In this document: in pieces, positions 48,501-55,664 of the stretch
Layout: each line of letters begins with the position of its first letter
Numbering within the stretch: position 1 is the first letter of the stretch
Assembly: GCF_964204645.1 (NCBI RefSeq)
Contig: NC_134032.1
Coordinates: 9,046,275-9,110,274 of the forward strand
DNA: 64,000 nucleotides
Origin: Tubulanus polymorphus
Taxonomy: Eukaryota > Nemertea > Palaeonemertea > Tubulaniformes > Tubulanidae
Reading direction: 5' to 3'
Notes under the pieces: model-generated
Database searches by the model: none
Told to the model about the DNA's origin: nothing
What the model saw: only the letters and a program-made list of their open reading frames with translations
Translations under genes and position numbers: made by a program

Positions 48501-51500
48501 TCATTGTCGGGGCCATTTCATCAATTGTGAAAATGCATGTATATCAGATATTACTGGTTATTTTACTGAATCCAGTCGGGTTTTAATTATTCCGAAGAAT
48601 CGAGTAGTATTCAACGAGTCCACATTCTTTTCTTTCGTTTATCTTCGTTTTCTCGATATTTCTCGCAATAATTTGTCTTACATCGTTCCCTATTCATTTT
48701 CTAAACTACACAATCTATATACATTAGACCTTACTTGTAACCACATAACGGCCATATCTGCTTATACATTCGCAGGTTTGAATGGCTTACAGGAACTATT
48801 TCTTATTGCAAATCCGCTGCAACATTTAGAATACGGTAGTTTCCGAGGTCTGACATCACTTACTGTTCTCGATCTTCATGGAGTTTCAATATCCGTTCTT
48901 AGTGAAAATGTATTTCAAGGTTTACCGATATTACAAGCATTAAATATCAGCAATAACAAAATCCATTATATTTCAAATCATGCTTTTTCAGGATTGATTG
49001 CACTTACAATTCTGGATCACGTCAACAATTCAGAAGTAATATCCGTAGAAGGAAATGTTCTCAGCAATCTGACATCGTTGAAATACCTTGCTTCGGATGC
49101 TTACAAATTTTGCTGCATGGCTCCGAATGTTGACCGGTGCCTTCCTGAAGCGGATCAATTTTCAACATGCTCTGATCTGATGGGTAACAGTGTACTTAGA
49201 GCCATCACCTGGGTGATTGCATCTTTCAGTTTTCTCGCGAACAGTCTGGTTCTTTTATTTCGTGTTCAAGCGTTGCGAATGGAATCCTCCAGAACGCGTA
49301 ACACCTCTTCCGATATCCTCATCATGAATATTGCCGCTTGTGATTTTCTGATGTCAATCTATCTATTTCTGATAGCTGGTGCTGACCACGTGTTTAAAGG
49401 TGTTTATTTTCTGAATTCAGAAACTTGGACGGATAGTTCAATGTGTCGTCTCGCAGGGGTTATTGTGACTGTTTCGTGCGAAGGCTCTTTAACTTTTCTC
49501 TTAATTCTAACACGTCAGAGATATTCAAATATCGTCAACCCGTTTTCAAGGAATCCAATCACTACTCCAAAATACGTTATCGGTATTTGCTGTGTTTGTT
49601 GGCTCGTTATCAATACTGTTTCTATTCTACCGCTCTCATCGTCGTCTTACTTCGGAGACAATTTTTATGGTACAACCGGAGTTTGTCTACCTATGAATTT
49701 ACTGACGATCAATGTCAATGGCTGGCAATATTCATTCGCCATTTTTGCTTTGTTTAATACGGTAATATTGGCTACAATAATGACGACATACGCTCAGATG
49801 TATAGACTCGTATCGGGAAGCAGATCAGGGTCGGGTAGAGCCGATCCTACTGAACTGGTATTAGCTCGAAGGAGTTTAGTAATCAATCTTTGTAATTTGT
49901 TTTGCTGGTTACCGATAATAATCGTTCAGTTTTGCGCTGTATTTTCAGTCGAGATACCAAACCAGGTGGCCGCTTGGCTGGCCGTTTTATTTTTACCGAT
50001 CAACTCGTCTCTGAATCCGCTTCTTTATACGATTCTAACAATCGACACAAAATCACTTCGAGAACGAAATAAACGAAGACGAGGAAATAAACAATAGGTT
50101 CACACGAGTCTTTAACCCATTAGCACTCAAGCCACCCGTATTCACCCTGCCTATTACTACTCAAGCTGCCCGAATCCACCCTGTAACCTTTTTTTATGCT
50201 GCAGAAAAACCGTTACAGCGGGATCTGAACCCAATAGCTTATCATAAACTAGACACCCAAGTGCTCAAAATACCGAACCGAAATCAACATCTTCCTCTTT
50301 CAATTTCTCGAGTATTTGGAATGTGAAAATGATAGATCTGAGCGCTCACTTCAAATTCAAGTAGGTTTGGACGAATTTCGGGGGGCCAAAAAGAAATGAT
50401 TTTGGTTGCCTACCACATGAAATCTTACATCTTACTACAAAATAACACAATTGAGTTCGCAATGGTGTGATTTACACAAGGTTTAATAAACTGCAATTTG
50501 AAATGAATTCATTTCAAATGTTAACTTAAATCCATGGGGCTACAGGGACTACTTCTGTGGCAATTGAAATTTTATACAAAATTTGTCGGGTTCGATAGTG
50601 AGACTACCGATATACGGCAGAAAAGCGCCTCACGGAAACTACCGCCGATCGCTACTGCATAAAAATTACCGAATTTAAACCAGTTGATTCCAAAATGCTG
50701 AGAAAATGCATCTGCACACCTAGAAATTATATAAAGTTCCTGATGCAGCGCTCGTTTTCGGACCACCACCATGCTTTAATTTCAACCCAGCGAGAACACT
50801 GCTTGTTTTGGACTGCGGACAGGACCAAGTTTCACAGTTTGTCAACGGGGAGTTGAATATTCGTTCATTCAGCTGAAGAGCTAATTTGAAAGAAAAAGAA
50901 AACTTACCCAGAAAGACAATCTTTAAGGACGGTAAAATAGGGAAACTTCGAAATGAGAACAATACAACTCGGCACATAACAATAATATTGGTTATCGTCA
51001 AGTTTGATGTCGTCGTCCGGGGGTTCTAACGAAAATGGCATCTCCCGGGAATCAGTCTGGAACAAACAACAAAATATTCATCTAAGTATCGCCGGTATCA
51101 AATTTTCGTAATAAGGGATACAGTTGGTGGATTGCAGGCACAGGCATGTAGCCAGCCTCTTATCCTGGATATCCTATCACGGAACCATATGGGGATGCGT
51201 AGGTCCTCCTCCAGAATTCTACCACTTCCGGATGCATTATGAGCATTTGTAGCGATGCTAACTTTATAATCTTCAGCACATCAATCCGAAGAAATTGTTC
51301 TTGGAAAATGGATTTTGGAATTTTTGGGGTTTTTTTCAGTTTCAACACTTTCAACTCAATCCATAAAATCTACAAAACCCTCTTAGCGAACTTGGTCCAT
51401 GACTGGTGAACTTCGGCCAAATTCGGCTTGACTGAAACATTGGACGCGGCCCATACTAAATTCAACACTAGGAAAGTTATTCCATGTGAATGTTAACTGG

Positions 51501-53511
51501 TTCTCTGGAATTGCCTCATCTATTATTTCAATAGCATTTTAGTGAAGATGAGCCCCACTGGGTTTTTTTTGTTAGATTTTGGATATCTTCGGCCCAGAAG
51601 GGTTTTATTTCTCTACCTGAGTAGCGACGTATTTTCTATGCATAGTGACACAAGTTGCGTAGGTTCTCACTCCTGTTATATCGGTTAAAACCAGATGATG
51701 AACCCTCTCTCTGTGTGCGCTGTGATTCACAAACGCGCCATCTAGTGAAAAAACAATACAGGTTTCTTACAGATCTGGAAATCAAAAATTCCCTGATAAT
51801 TCCCTGATTTTCCCTGATCCTTGACCCGAAATTACATGATCATCGTCATCAGCAGTAAAAACAGCGAGGCACCGAAAATTCAAATTTATACATCAAAATA
51901 TATCAATCATTACGGAGTTTAACTCCCTATGAAATTTGGAGATAAAAACATCCGGATCAAGTTCTCGGTTAAGTAGAGTGTATTCAATGCAGTTTATTCT
52001 GACCCCAGCTCCATAAAAACAGCGCCAGTGAGATTCAAGGTAAAACTGGTCCATAATAGCCAGCCCCCTGGTAATTCAGATTTAAATGGTCTCCCCTAAC
52101 TCGACAATAAAACCAGCCCCAATGCAGCAGTCAATCTGCTGTTTGTATCCAACCCCTCAGAACACATTTTTCACAAATGGTGACTGTCTGTCTAAGCTTG
52201 ATGGTTCTGACATAACGCCCTCATTCATTTTCAAAGAAAAATTTCTGGGGTATCGCCCCAGGGGTTGGTGACATCTGATCGAGCATGTTTAAGGAAAAAG
52301 GTGAACATCGAACATCTGAGGGGGGTGTGCACAGACAGCAGGTCGATAGTTGCATAAAGGGTAAAAGTTACAACTGTTCTAACTAGACCCTGCTCATTTT
52401 TTATAAGATAAAAGGCAAAACGAAAGGCTATGATATCGGGGCCAATGAACTTCACTCACCTGGAAAACAGAACAGAGTGAGCGCCTTCACTTCGTCCGAC
52501 GACATGGCCATCTCTCGATTACGCAACGACAGTTTGCGCAACGACGACCTGCGATGAGCAGCCGACAGCAGGCGTTTATTCTCGAGACGATCTTTCATTT
52601 CCTGAAAACCATGACGACCGCCGCTGTCGCCGTGAATGGAGTCGAATTGTTGCGGCGACTCTAAACCGCGGAGGTTCGGGTTCAATTCGATCGGCGGGTA
52701 GCGCCGGTCGCGGTTGATCAGATTCTGCGGGAACGACGCCGTATTTTGGTTGATGACGGCGAGCACTTGCGGGTCGAATTCGCGACCGAATAAAGTCGCA
52801 GCCCGTTTTTCCGCAACGGGGCCATTCAACGGCTGAAAATAATTATGATTTCGATGATAATATCTTCTGCGGTAAGCGAGGATGTCAATTGTGGGCAGTA
52901 AGCAGTAGGATATCAAATAGGCCTACAGTCAGCCCCGATATACCGCCCACATCGGTGCAGAATGATTTTGGCGGTATAGAGAGTATGGCGGTATATCGGG
53001 GGTGTTTTACAATGTATTTGTATAGAGATGTAGGCCTACAGTGAGAAAACCTGGCGATAGGCGGGGTGGCGATAAATGGGAGGGCGGTATATCGGGGGTT
53101 GACTGTACTGTGAAAAACGGAGGATTCCACTTGCAGCAAATAAGGATCCAGCAGGCCGCAAGTTAGGATCCACCAGCTACGCTAGTGCGCAGTAGGATAT
53201 GAACTCCTGTGGCAATAGAGGATTCTATTCATGGCAAGTGAAGATCCGCTACATGTCGCCAGCACTTCCACGCTTCAATCTTTTCTCTATTTCAATCAAA
53301 TCAACTTTTCTGATCAATTATCAACGAATACTTAACCAAACTCCAAGATAAGTGAATCTTAGATTCATTTCCATAGGCCAAGGGGCGGATGTGGAAATAA
53401 GACGAAAAGACCAAATCTTACACTCAGTAATGGTCGAAGTCCGGAATGTCGATCCATGCCCAACACGACCAGCGAGTCGACCAGCGCATTGTGTAACTTT
53501 TTACCAGGCAT
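28560..53511 (-). CDS. DENND3: DENN domain-containing protein 3 (Rab GEF), 25 recognised exons
   Basis: Exons: 53511-53422, 52832-52460, 51719-51617, 51056-50908, 43131-43023, 42956-42888, 42481-42284, 42148-42008, 41385-41123, 40577-40481, 40251-40127, 39489-39363, 38859-38723, 38239-38070, 36312-36199, 36094-35914, 35829-35699, 33565-33403, 33176-32980, 32356-32226, 31634-31483, 31084-30945, 30451-30327, 29548-29426, 28844-28560. All but one junction keep phase with GT-AG introns; about 1297 codons (human about 1200). An N-terminal DENN module, a linker with a PH-like domain and C-terminal WD repeats form the DENND3 layout. Known DENND3 activates Rab12 in endosome and autophagy traffic. The start at 53511 has an in-frame stop upstream. 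The junction 52460/51719 is out of phase, so a short exon is missing or another acceptor is used. Confidence 0.95.
29020..29400. repeat. Intronic run of ATGACATCATC units
   Basis: Several diverged copies of the unit with AGAAAAGATGGCTGCCNCCAT and CCNATGACATCATCAAATTA lie in the last DENND3 intron. A second run lies at 31110-31450 in another intron, with ATC triplet and C-run expansions. Confidence 0.75.
30560..30885. mobile_element. Degenerate relative of the TTAA MITE family
   Basis: Contains the family's TACACTGCAATGCGGTGT and GGTGCTGCCATC-like words, plus ACACCGAATGGGTTAA at the right end; the left end is eroded. It lies in the DENND3 intron 30452-30944. Confidence 0.5.
31110..31460. repeat. 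Intronic run of ATGACATCATC units with ATC and C expansions
   Basis: Four to five copies of the roughly 60-bp unit in the DENND3 intron 31085-31482, including an (ATC)n stretch at 31193-31228 and a C-run at 31441-31454. Confidence 0.75.
31939..31977. repeat. (GTAC)n/(CATA)n microsatellite
   Basis: ACGTACGTACGTACATACAT then repeated CATA. It explains the repetitive open frames on the minus strand here. Confidence 0.9.
33566..35698. other. DENND3 intron (2.1 kb) with a recurrent GGTAACGGAATTA motif
   Basis: No coding sequence is supported. The motif GGTAACGGAATTA occurs at 34339-34351, 34500-34512 and 35052-35064 and inverted at 34905-34917, with a one-mismatch inverted copy at 34880-34892. 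The bases between the copies are not obviously repeated. A fragment related to the 153-bp array at 36853 lies at 35240-35325. Confidence 0.6.
35699..39489 (-). CDS. DENND3: DENND3 exons 12-17: linker with PH-like domain
   Basis: Residues about 573-859. Exons 39489-39363 to 36312-36199 encode a helical linker. Exon 13 includes ASYLYLRGMLHITRDNVLNG, a TPR-like helix pair. Exons 36094-35914 and 35829-35699 encode TGTGYLILTSKRLLFVLDGR, the usual strand pattern of a GRAM/PH fold; this corresponds by position to the PH-like (PHenn) segment reported in mammalian DENND3, a linker implicated in ULK-dependent control and actin binding. Whether such control holds here cannot be judged from sequence. Confidence 0.85.
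36853..37450. repeat. 153-bp tandem repeat, about 4 copies
   Basis: Copies begin CAACGCCCCCTGGTGACCAT at 36853 (diverged), 37006, 37159 and 37313. The middle copies are nearly identical, so expansion was recent. A single related piece is at 35240-35325. The remainder of this DENND3 intron (36313-38069) shows no exon. Confidence 0.92.
38930..39265. repeat. ATGACATCATC units, opposite orientation
   Basis: Inverted copies (AATTTGATGATGTCATAGGAG-like words and GGCNGCCATCTTTTC) fill the intron 38860-39362; a second inverted run is at 39735-39890 and a forward run at 40725-40985. Confidence 0.7.
39891..39917. pseudogene. 27-bp copy of a DENND3 exon fragment inside an intron
   Basis: The 27 bases are identical to 40544-40570, which lies inside the exon 40577-40481 (codons for R/SYINVDKA). 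The copy sits in the neighbouring downstream intron, directly against the end of a MITE-like sequence (39918-40075). It has no splice sites and cannot work as an exon. Confidence 0.85.
39918..40075. mobile_element. MITE remnant with AAGCGGATTCTACTGTAA end
   Basis: The right end ATTTAAGCGGATTCTACTG resembles the ends of the 409-bp MITE at 1784-2192. The left end TTGAATCCGCGTCATCCGG is only partly inverse to it and its outermost bases are replaced by the 27-bp exon copy. Confidence 0.55.
40127..53511 (-). CDS. DENND3: DENND3 exons 1-11: tripartite DENN module
   Basis: Residues 1-572 approximately. uDENN: LTLFCFP (exon 2), VHHLVLTDITGVRTYA (51719-51617), YCYVPSCIVLISKFPYF (51056-50908). cDENN: FNLFGEAVRLLPAAFPG and IPLSCIFYCLPVDDILKVVS (42481-42284), then FMWRYTYVPVLANNLLEYIE with APGTWIMGC (42148-42008). 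dDENN: GIVVVDLDYG (41385-41123) through NLFG-DVRSYINVDKAKFKH (40577-40481) to FNKFLQERFAQKRDLW (40251-40127). In DENN proteins this part binds the Rab and drives GDP release. The exon at 42956-42888 (23 codons, QIPIEIPGG) fits by phase and splice sites but is less certain by similarity. Confidence 0.92.
41510..41760. mobile_element. Degenerate foldback of the CTTAGAC family
   Basis: CCCCAGTTTAAAATCATAGA on the left, with CTTAGAC/GTCTAGG words and a central palindrome; diverged from the 16.3-kb family. It occupies most of the intron 41386-42007. Confidence 0.45.
43132..43791. other. DENND3 intron 5' of the nested receptor gene
   Basis: This 660-bp stretch must contain the promoter of the plus-strand receptor starting at 43792, since the DENND3 exon ends at 43131. 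It holds three or four diverged copies of TTTTAACTGTAGAGTTAAAG (43285-43400), each an imperfect palindrome. No clear TATA box or other core promoter element is evident. Confidence 0.4.
43792..46810 (+). CDS. Receptor exons 1-2: signal peptide, CUB region, start of C-type lectin domain
   Basis: ATG at 43792 is preferred over an upstream TTG in the same frame. CUB 1 spans roughly residues 42-154: a Cys start, GYIVTPNYPS, YRWFV, a CSDNYLLIGG core and RFCGNGG. A weaker CUB-like unit follows at about 160-290 (IYDGWNSTSEPI), then others with SENCVRAGFHIFDGSN and CGLVQSPKYPGAAGYS near 450 and 640. Exon 2 ends inside the lectin domain after WEYAELYCRQKYAGHLLSIN and IGLKWQ, with a clean GTAATA donor. 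Several CUB units lack the usual second disulphide, suggesting divergence. CUB modules typically mediate extracellular protein binding. Confidence 0.88.
43792..50097 (+). CDS. GRL101-like receptor: CUB, C-type lectin, LDLa, LRR and 7TM, nested in DENND3
   Basis: Exons 43792-45027, 45434-46810 and 46897-50097 (TAG), all joined in phase 0, give about 1937 residues. Order: signal peptide (ALFVVLLIACRDCIFML), CUB and CUB-like units to about residue 790, one clear and one degenerate C-type lectin unit (about 790-1090), six LDLa units (about 1100-1400), an LRR cap and repeats (about 1400-1630), and a rhodopsin-type 7TM core (about 1639-1915) with a short basic tail. The LDLa-LRR-7TM part matches type-C leucine-rich receptors (Lymnaea GRL101, relaxin receptors); ligands of GRL101-type receptors are mostly unknown. 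It is probably a plasma-membrane receptor for a peptide, lipoprotein or glycan. The gene lies on the opposite strand inside the DENND3 intron 43132-50907. Confidence 0.93.
46891..46896 (+). promoter_or_regulatory. Tandem NAGNAG splice acceptor
   Basis: The acceptor of receptor exon 3 reads TAGCAG. Use of the first AG adds one Gln codon before Asn; both choices keep the frame, inside the lectin domain just before GHYTW. Confidence 0.7.
46897..50097 (+). CDS. Receptor exon 3: lectin end, LDLa x6, LRR, 7TM
   Basis: A single 3.2-kb exon. It opens with the lectin signature GHYTWTDGKPLSYTEW; a second lectin-like unit follows (CLRGWVTIAGQCHQI ... VVCTNN). LDLa units carry the Ca-binding acidic tail: CDTRHDCQHGEDELNC, DCPDGSDENSC, NCKDSSDEMEC and NCKHNSDDEAFC. 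LRR cap CPDRCHCRGHFINC precedes about six repeats. In the 7TM core, TM3 ends RQRY in place of DRY, TM6 has CNLFCWLP, and TM7 has NSSLNPLLY. A 3.2-kb intron-free exon holding LDLa, LRR and 7TM suggests a retrocopied or intron-lost ancestor fused to upstream CUB exons; that history is inference. Confidence 0.92.
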   Translation, partial: NAGHYTWTDGKPLSYTEWYKPAVNETIPEVIQGLISPLRKQPINDIDMPCTAMILNNPRGSANWVRFPCQIVETHTTFICESRYNATRKQLNKTLTSRIPNDGTVTNSTCLRGWVTIAGQCHQILTDWNNNRGINISSARDMCHMKTTSNLESNIDNLMNQFRYQHQYGAILTMNDAGFQVIKPMLTRDQITYVQSVEWFMKPFDNLTDTVHSVVCTNNVTGEELASISGCKFWQFECNDQRCISNHRVCDTRHDCQHGEDELNCTDINLHSQFRCSDGQVISISGFCDFIQDCPDGSDENSCFHPPCLHEQFRCKSGQCFGRSTRCDGITNCKDSSDEMECTPELCHGFLCADGECISSQLYQDGVVDCSGSLEEDELVTNKMLNPEVYCNNNNHCTTRFTKLCRESDEQRCSFDSPHCYSRHQRCILERMPIGYPVCRRLEHVQGCADFQCPAGTVKCPASYCIPIRHICDNESDCANSEDEHNCITWTCPGMFKCGQENRCIPQSEVCDGVVNCKHNSDDEAFCNVKCPDRCHCRGHFINCENACISDITGYFTESSRVLIIPKNRVVFNESTFFSFVYLRFLDISRNNLSYIVPYSFSKLHNLYTLDLTCNHITAISAYTFAGLNGLQELFLIANPLQHLEYGSFRGLTSLTVLDLHGVSISVLSENVFQGLPILQALNISNNKIHYISNHAFSGLIALTILDHVNNSEVISVEGNVLSNLTSLKYLASDAYKFCCMAPNVDRCLPEADQFSTCSDLMGNSVLRAITWVIASFSFLANSLVLLFRVQALRMESSRTRNTSSDILIMNIAACDFLMSIYLFLIAGADHVFKGVYFLNSETWTDSSMCRLAGVIVTVSCEGSLTFLLILTRQRYSNIVNPFSRNPITTPKYVIGICCVCWLVINTVSILPLSSSSYFGDNFYGTTGVCLPMNLLTINVNGWQYSFAIFALFNTVILATIMTTYAQMYRLVSGSRSGSGRADPTELVLARRSLVINLCNLFCWLPIIIVQFCAVFSVEIPNQVAAWLAVLFLPINSSLNPLLYTILTIDTKSLRERNKRRRGNKQ
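50485..50490 (+). promoter_or_regulatory. Poly(A) signal AATAAA for the nested receptor
   Basis: First AATAAA after the receptor stop codon, about 390 nt downstream and still 420 bp short of the flanking DENND3 exon at 50908. Confidence 0.55.
51720..52459. other. DENND3 intron that probably hides a short exon
   Basis: The exon at 52832-52460 ends with one base of a codon and the exon at 51719 starts with one, so an in-frame join needs an extra short exon here or an internal acceptor about 9-10 bases into the next exon. uDENN domains usually have some 10-20 residues between FCFP and the VLTD strand, which favours a missing exon. I could not identify it. Confidence 0.5.
52926..53105. mobile_element. 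180-bp pogo/Tigger-like MITE with TA target duplication
   Basis: The left end CAGTCAGCCCCGATATACCG (52926) is the inverse, with two mismatches, of the right end GGTATATCGGGGGTTGACTG (to 53105). TA flanks both sides (52924-52925 and 53106-53107). The interior repeats the GGCGGTATATCGGGGG word. No transposase. It lies in DENND3 intron 1. Confidence 0.85.
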
Positions 53512-54164
53512 TCTAACTACCAGTTTGACCTCTTTTCATAAAATCACACATGGAATCTGAATAAAAGGTAAGTAATGATTAGAATATGAAATCATTTATG
53601 TCGGTCACAGAAGACCTTAGCGACTAAACCATACAGTCCAGCTACCAGGCCTACATAACTACGGGTAGTTTTCTGTGTAGACTCGAGGGTTCGAAAAAGC
53701 ATTACAGTTCCAGTTCAGCCACCATTCATTGTCATTACTGTGGCATACGGGAACGACAAAGCTCCCGATTGCCTGACGACACGTGGAAAAATGCTGCTTC
53801 GTTTTCATTCGTCAATTTTGAAAAAAGCGTGACAATGAAATGGCGCTAAAATAGTAGAGGCGTTTGTCTGAAAGAATTCGGTTTGTAGAAACCGGTTTAA
53901 ATATTACGTCCCAAACCGATTTGCCATAGCGAGAACAAATGGGACAGAACGGTTTGAGATTTTTAAGGAAGGATATTTGCTGATTCCGCCATATCGGAAA
54001 GGCAGGTGATAATTCGCCAAAGCGGCATTATTCCTGTTAACACTATTTTGCCAATGACGCGTTCTAATTGGCTAATTGATTCAAGGAAAGTGGTGGAGAT
54101 CAGAGTTAGAGAAAATAGCAGCATATCACCCGGACCAGCAGATTGCTAGTCGAACATCTTTCCA

Positions 54165-54647
54165 TTAGACCACCAGGCTCACTGAAAACCAGTCTTAAGT
54201 TTTCACCACATATAGCCTCATCTTTCCCTTACCCTATCCCTAGGGGTAAAATGGACCCTCAACCTCATCCTTACCCTAACCCTAACGCTCTGGACCCTCT
54301 TGACCCATAACCCTATCGAAACCCTTACCCTAAATCCAATATAATGATTTAATTTGTATAATTTCATTAAATTTCTACTTCGTGAAATATAACGGCAAAG
54401 TGTTTACTTTGCTATTTTAACGTACGTTATTACTATATATTATAGTATTTAACAATAAAAGTAACAATAAAAAATTGTTTCATTGTGTTTAGGTTTAGAG
54501 TTCCGATGGGTTTAGGGTCTAAAGGACCCAGAGGTCTAGGATTAGGGTTAGGGTCTGTTTTACCCCTAGGTATAGGATTAGGGTGAGGTAAGGTGCTATA
54601 TCTAGTTGACACATTCCGTTGGTTTTCAGCAAGCGTGGTGGTCTATT
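54165..54647. mobile_element. Foldback element with CCCTAA-rich arms
   Basis: The left rim TTAGACCACCAGGCTCACTG then AAAACCAG is inverted at the right rim (GGTTTTCAGCAAGCGTGGTG). Inside, degenerate CCCTAA words on the left and TTAGGG words on the right also pair, for example CCTAGGGGTAAAATGGACCC with its counterpart near 54560. The centre is AT-rich and non-coding. Confidence 0.75.
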
Positions 54648-55138
54648 AGGGACATTCTACGCTAGTAATTAGTCTCGCTCTTTCCGCTCAATTTTCTCAA
54701 ACTTGAATTTTTTAAGTCACACACTTCAGTGCACATGCGCAGCATAAATCAGCCAATAAGCCACGATGTAGGCTGTGGTAAAATAGCAGAAATTAACACT
54801 CTGTCGTATACGGTAAAATATCCACTGCGTATATTTCATTACTAACTATAAGATTCTTATTAGGCCTATATAGGCCTATAGCCATTGGCAAAATAGTGTA
54901 TACTAAAATAATGCTGCATTGGCAAAATATCCACTTCCTATTGGAAAAGTCAGGTTTGACTTTGAAAACCGCTTGCATACATGGTTTACACAAACTGTTT
55001 CGGTTTAAACTAAAAAACGCCGGTATCAAAACCGGTTTCCAAACCGGCATGAAAAAAATGGTTTTTCCTTAAAACTAAAACGTTTTTGCAAACCGATTCG
55101 AAACAATTGCGCCTTAGATCTTACAAGTTAGAGTGATT

Positions 55139-55492
55139 CTAACTTCTTAAAAGTGACTCTGGCTCTCTTTCCTTCGTTCCAAGTTCCTGTTTCCCCAGCC
55201 ACCACATCCGCTTCAAAACAATTCGTACGGATGATGACAACTTAAGAATTGCATTCAAAACATCAGAAAGCGCCTTCATTATTCTAGAAATTAACAATTC
55301 AGGTTCATACCTCAATTCATCGTAAAGATACAGACGAAAACTTAAAAAACTGGGTAGAATTTCCAAATTGACGGCAACAAGGAAGTAATAGTAGTGAGCA
55401 TGCCTAAAATACGGAATTGGATTTGAAATCGGGAAACTGCCGTCTATCGAAGCATCGATTGCCGCGGTTGGTGTTAAAACCGCGCATTTCAT
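55139..55492 (-). other. Open frame of 117 codons, unknown, low support
   Basis: It starts with ATG and includes a hydrophobic stretch (HYYYFLVAVNLEILPSFLSF) then RYEPELLISRIMKALSDVLN. I recognise no family. It lies 1.6 kb upstream of the DENND3 start on the same strand, between repeats. It may be chance, a fragment of an older mobile element, or an exon of an unseen gene. Confidence 0.2.
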
Positions 55493-55664
55493 TTTTCAAA
55501 ATGAAATTTGAAATCCTGTAAGGCAGCACAATTTAAAGGCGCTTGTTGGTTTTTCAAATGCATTTAAGCTTACCAAAGTGAATTCTACACATTTATCAAC
55601 TTGATTTTTCAAATCGATTCGGCTAATCAATGCACTTCATTGAGTAATCATTTTAAATATTGGG

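Noticed and set aside
54230-54600. Interstitial telomere repeats
   Set aside because: Too few and too degenerate, and arranged as inverted arms of a foldback element.
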